From assembly GCA_947475465.1 (NCBI GenBank), contig CANJLK010000017.1, forward strand, positions 1 to 60,948: a stretch of 60,948 nt of DNA, in the 5' to 3' direction. Positions 54,209-60,948 of the stretch are shown piece after piece. The DNA is from Caulobacteraceae bacterium. GTDB taxonomy: Bacteria > Pseudomonadota > Alphaproteobacteria > Caulobacterales > Caulobacteraceae. The position numbers were made by a program, and so were the translations under genes. Below the pieces are notes generated by a model, which was not told where the DNA came from, did not search any database, and saw only the letters and a program-made list of their open reading frames with translations. The stretch's first letter is position 1; each line of letters begins with the position of its first letter.

Positions 54209-55155
54209 GCGGCGGGGTCCTCCGTCAGTTCCAGAAGTTCGGCGGCCAGCGCCACGGCGATGACCGCCGGGGCCTTGCTCTTCAGGTTCGGTATGCCGAT
54301 CGGGCAGGTCAGGCGGGCGAGGTCGGCGTCGGTCAGGCCGTCGGCGTTCAGGCGGCTCTCGAAGCGCGCCCGCTTGGTGCGCGATCCGATCAGGCCCAGG
54401 TAGCGGAAATCGCCGCGCGCCAGGACCGCGCGGGTCAGGCGGTAATCCAGGTCGTGGCTGTGGGTGAAGATGGCGAACAGGGTCTGCGGCGGCGCGGCCT
54501 CGACGCAGGCCTCGAGATCGTCCTCGCTCATCACCTCGGCGCGGGTTCCGCCGGCTTCGGGCCGCAGGTCCTCGCGGCTGGCCAGCCACTCCAGGTCGAA
54601 GGGAAGGGGCGCGAAGGCGCGGGCCACGGCCTGGCCGATGTGGCCCGCGCCGAAGATCACCAGCTTGGGCTTGGTCGGCTGCATCAGTTCCGATAACCGC
54701 CGGACCTCGGGGATCGGTGTGCGGGGGTCGTCGATGGATCCCTCCTGGCTAGCGGGCTGCACCTGGCGGGACAGGTCGCCGCCCTCGAATTTCGCCTGCA
54801 GCCGGAAGGGTTCGGTGCACGACGCGGCCTCGTCCAGCCAGGACTGGCTTTCGGCGTCCAGCCGCTCGACCAAAAGCCGTACCCGCCCGCCGCAGCATTG
54901 GCCGAGCAGGGGGCCGAGTGGATAGTCTTGGAGGGCGTGACGGCGGCCGTGCTGCGCCAGAAGGCGGCGGGCCTGTTCCAGGGCCTGGCGCTCAAGGGAG
55001 CCGCCGCCGATAGTGCCGGAGAAATGGTCGGGCCAGACCAGCATGCGCGCGCCCACCTCGCGCGGCGTGGAGCCCTGAACCCCCACCACCGTCGCCATGG
55101 CCAGGGCCTCCCCCCGCCGGACCGCCGCCCGCGCCTGGCCGATCCACTCAGACAT
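54205..55155 (-). CDS. xdhC: Xanthine dehydrogenase accessory protein XdhC
   Basis: A 316-residue protein that binds and sulfurates molybdenum cofactor and delivers it to XdhB. N-terminal GSTPREVGARMLV and GTIGGGSLE; GQCCGGRVRLLVE near 100 (CCGG Moco site); C-terminal Rossmann domain LVIFGAGHIGQAVARA near 168. ATG 55155 overlaps xdhB by 8 bases. Operon partner of xdhAB. Confidence 0.94.
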   Translation of the reverse strand: MSEWIGQARAAVRRGEALAMATVVGVQGSTPREVGARMLVWPDHFSGTIGGGSLERQALEQARRLLAQHGRRHALQDYPLGPLLGQCCGGRVRLLVERLDAESQSWLDEAASCTEPFRLQAKFEGGDLSRQVQPASQEGSIDDPRTPIPEVRRLSELMQPTKPKLVIFGAGHIGQAVARAFAPLPFDLEWLASREDLRPEAGGTRAEVMSEDDLEACVEAAPPQTLFAIFTHSHDLDYRLTRAVLARGDFRYLGLIGSRTKRARFESRLNADGLTDADLARLTCPIGIPNLKSKAPAVIAVALAAELLELTEDPAA

Positions 55156-57490
55156 GGCCGGCCACCCCGAGAGCCTTGCGGGTGCGGACATCCATCACGG
55201 CGGCCAGGATGCGTTCCGGCGTCGCGGGGGCGTCGAGGCGTGGCAGAATCTGGTGTTCGGCGACGCTGGCGACCGCATCGGTGAGCGCCGAGAAGACGGA
55301 GATCGCGAGCATCAGGGGCGGTTCGCCCACGGCCTTTGAGCGGTGGATCGTCTCGACGGCGTTCTCGCCGCGGTCCCAGAGCCTGACCGTGAAGGCGTCG
55401 GGCCGGTCGCCGGCAGTGGGGATCTTGTAGTTCGAGGGCGCGTGGGTGCGCAGCCGCCCCTCAGCATCGAACACCAGTTCCTCCGTGGTCAGCCAGCCCA
55501 TGCCCTGGATAAAGCCGCCTTCGATCTGTCCGGCGTCGACGGCCGGATTCAATGAACGGCCGACATCGTGCAGGATGTCGACGCGGGTCACCTTGTTTTC
55601 CCCGGTCAGGGTGTCGATGGCGACCTCCGAACAGGCCGCGCCATAGGCGTAGTAGTAGAACGGCCGACCCTGGTGGCGGGCCCGGTCGTAGTGGATTTCG
55701 GGCGTTCGGTAGAAGCCGTTGGCCGATAGCGAGATCCTGGCGAAGTAGGCCCGCCGAACCAGTTCGGTGAAGCTCAGGGCCGTGTCGCCCGCGGTCACGC
55801 CTGATGGACTGAAGGTGACGTCTTCCGGCGCGCAGCCGAATTCGCGGGCAGCGTAGTCGGTGAGCCTGGCCTTGATAGCTCGGGCCGCGTTGAAGGCCGC
55901 CATGCCGTTCAGGTCGCTGCCGGACGAGGCGGCGGTGGCCGAGGTGTTGGGGACCTTGTCGGTGCGGGTGGCGCTGATCTTCACCGCGGCAAGCGGGACC
56001 TTGAAGACGTCGGCGACGACGGCGGCGACCTTGACGTTCAGGCCCTGGCCCATCTCGGTCCCCCCGTGGTTCAGGTGGATCGAGCCGTCGGTGTAGACAT
56101 GCACCAGCGCGCCGGCCTGGTTCAGGTGGTTGGCGGTGAACGAGATGCCGAACTTTACCGGCGTCAGCGCCAGGCCGCGCTTCAGATGGGCGTTGTCGGC
56201 GTTCCAGGCCTGGATCGCCAGACGGCGGGCCCGGTAATCGCAGGACCGCTCCAACTCGGTCATCAGCTCATAGGACACGCTGTCGGTGACGGTCTGGCCA
56301 TAGGGCGTCAGGTCGCCCGAGACGCCGTAGAGGTTGGCCAGGCGCACATCCATCGGATCCTTGCCCAGGCTCCAGGCCATGGCGTCCATGGCCCGCTCGA
56401 TCCCCATCATCCCCTGGGGCCCGCCAAAACCGCGGAAGGCGGTGTCCGAGACCGTATTCGTCCGTGTACGGTGCGATATGATCTCGGCTGTCTGCAGGGC
56501 GTAGGCGTTGTCGGAGTGAAACATCGCCCGGTCATTGATGGCGATGGAGAGATCGGCCGAGTGGCCGCAGCGCGAGGCCAGTTCGAAAGCCGCGCCGGCC
56601 AGGCGCCCGGCATGGTCGAAGCCGACCTGCCAGTCGGTGACGAAGGCGTGGCGCTTGCCGGTCATGACCATGTCGTCGTCGCGGTCGAGACGGCACTTGG
56701 CCGGGCGTCCGGTCCTGGTGGCGGCCAGGGCGGCGATGGCCGCATAGTGCACCGACTGGGTCTCCTTGCCGCCGAAGCCCCCACCCATGCGGCGCACCTC
56801 GACCACGACGGCGTGGTCACGCAAGCCGAGGCAGCGGGCGATCAGATGCTGGGTCTCCGTGGGGTTCTGGGTGGAGGACCAGACGTGCAGGTCGCCGTCC
56901 TCACCGGGGATCACCAGGGCGACCTGGCCCTCCAGATAGAAGTGATCCTGGCCGCCGATGGCGAGGCGGCCGGACAGATTATGTTGCGCCGCAGCAATTT
57001 CCGCCCTGGCGTCCCCCAGCCGCATGGTCTGGCGGTCTTCCAAGATTGAATTCGCCGCCAGCGCCGCCTCGATCGTCAGGAGCGCGGGCATGTCTTCATA
57101 TTCGATGACGGCCAGCGCGGCGGCGGCGCGGGCCTTGGGCTGGGTCTCGGCGGCGACCGCGAAGAGGGGCTGGCCCACATAGCGGACGACCCCCTCGGGA
57201 AACATCGGGTCGTCGCCGGCGATCGGGCTGATGTCATTGCGGCCTGGCACGTCGGCCGAGGTCAGGACGCAGACCACGCCAGGCGCGGCGCGGACGGCCG
57301 ACAGGTCCAGCCGGATGATGCGGGCGTGGGCCCGCGCGCTCTGGCCCACGTGGATGTGCAGTAGGCCGGCCGGTTCCGGCAGATCATCGATGTAGAGCGC
57401 CTCGCCGGCCACATGTTTTTTGGCGCTGTCGTGCGCCAGCGGCGCGTGCAGCACCGGTGAGAGATCGGGAGCTGCGCCGGCGTCAGCCAT
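55148..57490 (-). CDS. xdhB: Xanthine dehydrogenase molybdopterin subunit
   Basis: A 780-residue large subunit binding Moco, oxidising hypoxanthine/xanthine to urate. Moco motifs: RRMGGGFGGKETQ near 242, TAFRGFGGPQGM near 350, GGTEMGQGLNVK near 475, and the catalytic Glu region VGEPPLMLAIS near 712. Start 57490 (MADAGAAPD) overlaps xdhA by 8 bases. Second gene of xdhABC. Confidence 0.96.
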   Translation of the reverse strand: MADAGAAPDLSPVLHAPLAHDSAKKHVAGEALYIDDLPEPAGLLHIHVGQSARAHARIIRLDLSAVRAAPGVVCVLTSADVPGRNDISPIAGDDPMFPEGVVRYVGQPLFAVAAETQPKARAAAALAVIEYEDMPALLTIEAALAANSILEDRQTMRLGDARAEIAAAQHNLSGRLAIGGQDHFYLEGQVALVIPGEDGDLHVWSSTQNPTETQHLIARCLGLRDHAVVVEVRRMGGGFGGKETQSVHYAAIAALAATRTGRPAKCRLDRDDDMVMTGKRHAFVTDWQVGFDHAGRLAGAAFELASRCGHSADLSIAINDRAMFHSDNAYALQTAEIISHRTRTNTVSDTAFRGFGGPQGMMGIERAMDAMAWSLGKDPMDVRLANLYGVSGDLTPYGQTVTDSVSYELMTELERSCDYRARRLAIQAWNADNAHLKRGLALTPVKFGISFTANHLNQAGALVHVYTDGSIHLNHGGTEMGQGLNVKVAAVVADVFKVPLAAVKISATRTDKVPNTSATAASSGSDLNGMAAFNAARAIKARLTDYAAREFGCAPEDVTFSPSGVTAGDTALSFTELVRRAYFARISLSANGFYRTPEIHYDRARHQGRPFYYYAYGAACSEVAIDTLTGENKVTRVDILHDVGRSLNPAVDAGQIEGGFIQGMGWLTTEELVFDAEGRLRTHAPSNYKIPTAGDRPDAFTVRLWDRGENAVETIHRSKAVGEPPLMLAISVFSALTDAVASVAEHQILPRLDAPATPERILAAVMDVRTRKALGVAGHV

Positions 57491-58928
57491 GGCCGACCGC
57501 CTCAAGATCGAGGACCCGCGGCGTGTCATGGGTGGTTTCGAGCACCGCGCGCAGGATCAGGTTCTTCGCCGCCTGGAGCCGATAGCCGGCGGAGGCGCGC
57601 ATGTCGTCGATGGGCCGGAAGTCCAGGTCGAGGGCGCCCAAGGCGGCGGAGATGCCGCCTTCGGTCCAGGGCCGGCCGGCCAGCGCCGCTTCAAGGGCGG
57701 TTGCGCGTTTGGGCGTCGCGGCCATGCCGCCGAACGCGATCCGGGCGTCGCGCACGATACCGTCTTCCAGGCCAACAGAAATTCCTGCGCAGAGCGCCGA
57801 TATGTCCTGGTCTAACCGTTTGGAAAGTTTGAATATCTTGAAGATGCGATTCGGTGGAACCCTAGGCACGATCACCGCTTCAACGAACTCTCCGGCCTGA
57901 CGGTCCTGGCGGCCGTAGGCCAGAAAGTAGTCTTCGAGCGGCAGGTTGCGGGTCTCCGCGCCCGACCTCAGGACAAGGGTCGCGCCGGCCGCGATGAGCG
58001 CAGGCGGCATGTCGCCGATGGGCGAGCCGTTGGCGATGTTGCCGCAGACGGTGCCGAGGTTTCGAACGGGTAATCCGCCAAGACGTCTCATCAATTCGCC
58101 GAAAGATGGGTGAATTTCGCCGAGAATGGGATGCGCATCGACGTATCGAACGCCGGCGCCGATTCTGATCGCGCCGCCCAGGTCGTCGATGCTGCGCAGC
58201 GCCTCGACCTCATTGAGCGAGATGACCGTCGATAGAACCCGGTGTTGCTTGGTCACCCACAGACCCACGTCGGTGCCGCCGGCCAGGATGGTGGCGTGGG
58301 GATATTGCTGCACCGCGGCCGCCAGTTCCGCGACGGTACGCGGCGCCAGGAAGCGGCGGCCCCTGTGCAGTAATTCCAAGCGTTCGGTCGGCTGGATTCC
58401 CATCAGCGCCATCGCGAGCGCTTCGAGGTCGCCCGCCTGCGGATCGGCGCCCATGGCCTGGCCGGCGGCCAGGATGGGGCCATAGCCCGTGCAGCGGCAG
58501 AGGTTCCCCGCCAGTGCGTCCTTCAGAGTGGCGGTGTCCGTGGCCGCGCCCGAGCGCTGATGGGCGTAGAGGCTCATGACGAAGCCCGGCGTGCAGAAGC
58601 CGCATTGCGAGGCGTGGTTTTCCACCATCGCCCGCTGCACCGGGTGCAGCTCACCGTCGCGCTTCAGGCTTTCCACCGTGAACAGCGCCCGCCCGTCGAG
58701 CATGGGCACGAAGAGAATGCAGGCGTTGACCGCCCGAAACCGGACGCCCGCACCGTCCAGTTCGCCCAGGACGACCGTGCAGGCCCCGCAGTCACCCTCG
58801 GCGCAGCCCTCCTTGGTTCCCGTGCGGCGCAGGTCGTAGCGCAGCCAGTGCAGGACCGTCAGGGTCGGATCGACCTCCGCGATCTCGCGGACCTCGCCGT
58901 CCAGCAGGAAGCGGATCGGCCGGCCCAT
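57483..58928 (-). CDS. xdhA: Xanthine dehydrogenase small subunit (2Fe-2S/FAD)
   Basis: A 481-residue electron-transfer subunit. Two [2Fe-2S] clusters: CAEGDCGACTVV near 40 and CGFCTPGF with CRCTGY near 103-135; FAD domain with ILAGGTDVGLW near 220 and GTVCGNIANGSPIGDMPPA near 290. FAD and iron-sulfur parts are fused, as in bacterial XdhA. ATG 58928 is 2 bases after uraH. Confidence 0.96.
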   Translation of the reverse strand: MGRPIRFLLDGEVREIAEVDPTLTVLHWLRYDLRRTGTKEGCAEGDCGACTVVLGELDGAGVRFRAVNACILFVPMLDGRALFTVESLKRDGELHPVQRAMVENHASQCGFCTPGFVMSLYAHQRSGAATDTATLKDALAGNLCRCTGYGPILAAGQAMGADPQAGDLEALAMALMGIQPTERLELLHRGRRFLAPRTVAELAAAVQQYPHATILAGGTDVGLWVTKQHRVLSTVISLNEVEALRSIDDLGGAIRIGAGVRYVDAHPILGEIHPSFGELMRRLGGLPVRNLGTVCGNIANGSPIGDMPPALIAAGATLVLRSGAETRNLPLEDYFLAYGRQDRQAGEFVEAVIVPRVPPNRIFKIFKLSKRLDQDISALCAGISVGLEDGIVRDARIAFGGMAATPKRATALEAALAGRPWTEGGISAALGALDLDFRPIDDMRASAGYRLQAAKNLILRAVLETTHDTPRVLDLEAVGHG

Positions 58929-58930
58929 GA

Positions 58931-59272
58931 TCAGCTGCCGCGATAGGTGGAATAGGCGAAGGGGCTGACCAGCAGGGGGACGTGATAGTGCGCGCCCACG
59001 TCGGCGATCCCGAAGTCGATGCCGACAGTCTCCAGGAACGCCGGCTCGGGCAGGGTCACGCCCAGCGCCCTGTAATAGGCCCCCACCTCGAATTCCAGTC
59101 GGTAGGTCCCGGCGGCGATCGCCTCGCCGGTCATCAGCGGCGCATCGCAACGGCCGTCGGCGTTGGTGGCCGTGCTGACCAGGATGGCGCCGTCCCGCAG
59201 CAGGCGCAGGGAGACGCCCGCGGCGGGGCGGCCGTGCATGGTGTCGAGCACGTGGGTGGTCAGTCCGCTCAT
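58931..59272 (-). CDS. uraH: 5-Hydroxyisourate hydrolase
   Basis: A 113-residue transthyretin-fold enzyme hydrolysing 5-hydroxyisourate to OHCU. N-terminal LTTHVLDTMHGRPAAG (catalytic His), an Arg near 43, and the diagnostic C-terminal YRGS are all present. ATG at 59272. First gene of the minus-strand operon. Confidence 0.96.
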   Translation of the reverse strand: MSGLTTHVLDTMHGRPAAGVSLRLLRDGAILVSTATNADGRCDAPLMTGEAIAAGTYRLEFEVGAYYRALGVTLPEPAFLETVGIDFGIADVGAHYHVPLLVSPFAYSTYRGS

Positions 59273-59399
59273 TCTGCTTCCGTCTTGACCATGTGACTTG
59301 TGGCCAGCCGCCCAGACTCCGTCCACCGCCTCGGATTTGCAACTGTATCGCTTTGTTTGCGACGCTGCGCGCTCCCGAAAGCCTGCTAATCGGTCGGAT
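59273..59399. promoter_or_regulatory. Divergent purine-catabolism promoter region
   Basis: These 127 bases separate uraH (minus) and puuE (plus), so both operons must start here. An AT-richer stretch lies at about 59337-59358 (TTTGCAACTGTATCGCTTTG). A purine-responsive regulator site is expected, but I see no clear palindrome and no regulator gene in the window. Confidence 0.5.
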
Positions 59400-60311
59400 A
59401 TGATGGACGAGAACTACCCCCGTGACCTGATCGGCTATGGAGCCAACCCGCCGCGCGCCGACTGGCCGGGCGGCGCCCGGATCGCCATCCAGATGGTGCT
59501 GAATTACGAGGAGGGCGCCGAAAACAGCGTCCTGCACGGCGACCCCGCCTCGGAGACCTTTCTCTCCGACATGATCAATCCCGGGCCGGTGGCCGGCGCG
59601 CGGCACATGAGCATGGAGCAGATCTACGAGTACGGCAGTCGCGCCGGGGTCTGGCGGCTGCTGCGGCTCTTCAAGCGCTACGGCGTGCCGGTGACGGTGT
59701 TCGGCGTGGCCATGGCGATGGAACGTAATCCGGCCGTGGTCGAGGCTCTCCTCGAGGCTGGCCACGAGATCGCCTCCCACGGCTGGCGATGGATCAACTA
59801 CCAGGATGTGCCGGAACGGGTGGAGCGCGAGCACATGATGCGCGCCATCGAGATCCACCGACGCCTGACCGGTGAGCGGCCGCTGGGCTGGTACACCGGC
59901 CGCACCAGCCCCAACACCCGCCGCATCGCCGCCGACGACGGGGGCTTCCTCTACGATGCCGACGACTATTCCGACGACCTGCCGTTCTGGGTGAGGCCCG
60001 GCCGCAACGCCCAGCTGATCGTGCCCTACACCCTCGAAGCCAACGACATGCGGTTCTCGGGCACGGGCCTCAACACCGGCGAACAGTTCTATTCCTACCT
60101 GAAGGACGCCTTCGACGTGCTCTACGCCGAGGGCGAGGAGGCCCCCAAGATGATGTCGGTGGGCCTGCACTGCAGGATCGTCGGGCGGCCAGGCAAGATG
60201 GCGGGACTGGAGCGCTTCATCAAATATGCCCTGGGCCACCAGGACGTCTGGTTCTGCCGCCGGGTCGAGATCGCCCGGCATTGGCGGGAGCGCCACCCCT
60301 ATGCGGGTTAG
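59400..60311 (+). CDS. puuE: Allantoinase PuuE (polysaccharide-deacetylase-like)
   Basis: A 303-residue protein of the metal-independent PuuE allantoinase family, opening allantoin to allantoate. MVLNYEEGAENSVLHGD near residue 36, GHEIASHGWRWINY near 120, and LGWYTGRTSPNTRR near 162 are the deacetylase-fold landmarks. ATG 59400 or 59403. Ends with an 11-base overlap with uraD. Confidence 0.95.
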   Translation: MMDENYPRDLIGYGANPPRADWPGGARIAIQMVLNYEEGAENSVLHGDPASETFLSDMINPGPVAGARHMSMEQIYEYGSRAGVWRLLRLFKRYGVPVTVFGVAMAMERNPAVVEALLEAGHEIASHGWRWINYQDVPERVEREHMMRAIEIHRRLTGERPLGWYTGRTSPNTRRIAADDGGFLYDADDYSDDLPFWVRPGRNAQLIVPYTLEANDMRFSGTGLNTGEQFYSYLKDAFDVLYAEGEEAPKMMSVGLHCRIVGRPGKMAGLERFIKYALGHQDVWFCRRVEIARHWRERHPYAG

Positions 60312-60789
60312 CGCCCTTTCCCACGCCGATTTCCTGGCCCGCTTCGGCCCGGTCTATGAGGCCTCGCCCTGGGTGGCCGAAGGGGTCTGGCCGGCGGTGG
60401 AAGACGGGGCTCTGGACGACTCCGCGGCCCTCGCCGAGGCCCTGCGCGCCGAGGTCGACGCCGCGCCGCGCGAGATGAAACTGGCCCTGATCCGGGCGCA
60501 CCCCCAGCTCGCCAGCCGCGCCCGGATGGCGGAAGCCTCGGTCAAGGAACAGTCCGGCGCCGGCCTCGACCAATGTTCCCCAGAGGAGTTCGCGGCCTTC
60601 CACCGGCTGAACGCCACCTACAACGACCGTTTCGGATTCCCCTTCATCGTCGCGGTGAAGGGCCTGACGCGGGCCGATATCCTGGCCGCCTTCGAGGCGC
60701 GCCTTGCCAATGATCCCGAGACCGAATTCGCCACCGCTATCGCGCAGATCCACCGCATCGCCGGCTTCCGGCTCGCCGACCTGACCTGA
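60301..60789 (+). CDS. uraD: OHCU decarboxylase
   Basis: A 162-residue helical enzyme converting OHCU to S-allantoin. LARFGPVYEASPWVAE near residue 13, the catalytic His in IRAHPQLAS near 64 and NDRFGFPFIV near 112 are diagnostic. ATG 60301 overlaps puuE by 11 bases. Works between uraH and puuE. Confidence 0.95.
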   Translation: MRVSALSHADFLARFGPVYEASPWVAEGVWPAVEDGALDDSAALAEALRAEVDAAPREMKLALIRAHPQLASRARMAEASVKEQSGAGLDQCSPEEFAAFHRLNATYNDRFGFPFIVAVKGLTRADILAAFEARLANDPETEFATAIAQIHRIAGFRLADLT

Positions 60790-60802
60790 AAGAGCAGGTC
60801 CC

Positions 60803-60948
60803 GTGTTCGATGATCTTCGCCGCCGCTATGTGGATCTTGCCCAGCCGCGCCTTGGGTCCGAGGTGGTTTATGCGACGGACGACTTCTTCGCGGACAGGTC
60901 TCGGCTGATCGATCCGGCGGCGCCAGTGTTCATTCCGGGCAAGTACGA
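60803..60948 (+). CDS. alc: Allantoicase, 3'-truncated by window edge
   Basis: 48 visible codons from GTG 60803, with AGAGCAGG upstream. The start matches allantoicase: RRRYVDLAQPRLGSEVVYATDDFFADRSRL in form (pieces RYVDLAQPRLGSEV and YATDDFFA), then PVFIPGKY. Allantoicase turns allantoate into ureidoglycolate and urea, the substrate of the AllA encoded here. It starts 13 bases after uraD, so same operon. Confidence 0.88.
   Translation, partial: MFDDLRRRYVDLAQPRLGSEVVYATDDFFADRSRLIDPAAPVFIPGKY

Noticed and set aside
59273..59399. A purine-responsive operator between the two purine operons
   Set aside because: Expected by function, but I could not see a convincing palindrome, so only the region is listed.

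Overview
The window is GC-rich, densely coded bacterial chromosome. Gene content and order point to an alphaproteobacterium, most likely Caulobacterales (Caulobacter/Phenylobacterium-like). The signs are an argH-lipoprotein-lysA chain, ftsE-ftsX divergent from an MJ0042 zinc-ribbon protein, an HWE-type histidine kinase, a PEPxxWA exosortase substrate, a TonB receptor with a TetR regulator, DUF2125 and a GTTC-N7-GTTC LexA-type box. The genus is inference. I saw no prophage, transposase, CRISPR array or rRNA.

Layout. 1-7 kb: the 3' part of thiC, a palindromic repeat, a pentapeptide-repeat protein, then an MFS transporter / TonB-dependent receptor / TetR unit with a near-perfect 15-bp inverted repeat in the receptor promoter. 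7-18 kb: SDR, acyltransferase, PEPxxWA protein, a Pro/Thr-rich membrane protein, an acyl-CoA synthetase, the HWE kinase, uvrC followed by a degenerate second copy of its own 3' end, and an AIM24-like protein. 18-24 kb: paired VOC proteins, pgsA, GST, YCII/DGPF, NIPSNAP, an Old Yellow Enzyme and a pirin. 24-28 kb: an Lrp-type regulator divergent from a giant fused indolepyruvate:ferredoxin oxidoreductase.

28-36 kb: a DUF1963 gene with a probable LexA box against its -35, small proteins, a DsbA/FrnE-like protein, GrpB, an aldo/keto reductase, an L-2-hydroxyglutarate dehydrogenase-like flavoprotein, an AsnB-type amidotransferase stop-to-start with a GT4 glycosyltransferase, and a tRNA with a CAT anticodon (Met). 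36-48 kb: envelope and housekeeping genes: DUF2125, chaC, an ftsE-ftsX-ydcF-plsC operon, a zinc-ribbon protein and hpt, two XRE regulators, argH-lptM-lysA, a TlpA thioredoxin and an AGE epimerase.

48.8-60.9 kb: a nearly contiguous purine-degradation locus. One strand carries uraH, xdhA, xdhB, xdhC, puuD, allA, guaD, a purine nucleoside permease and an AzgA-type purine permease. The divergent strand carries puuE, uraD and the start of an allantoicase, cut by the window edge. Together these cover import, guanine to xanthine to urate, the three-step route to S-allantoin, allantoate, ureidoglycolate and finally glyoxylate plus urea. Urate oxidation uses the membrane PuuD type, so electrons probably enter the respiratory chain rather than making peroxide.

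Structural features that stand out are seven overlapping convergent gene pairs (four share a CTAG as both stop codons), argH and tlpA start codons abutting as CATATG, three different intergenic palindromic repeats, the duplicated uvrC tail and the LexA-type box. I did not find a convincing wholly new multi-gene system. The best leads are the putative SOS-controlled DUF1963 gene, the uvrC-tail duplication that traps a small gene, and the TetR-operator/TonB receptor unit.
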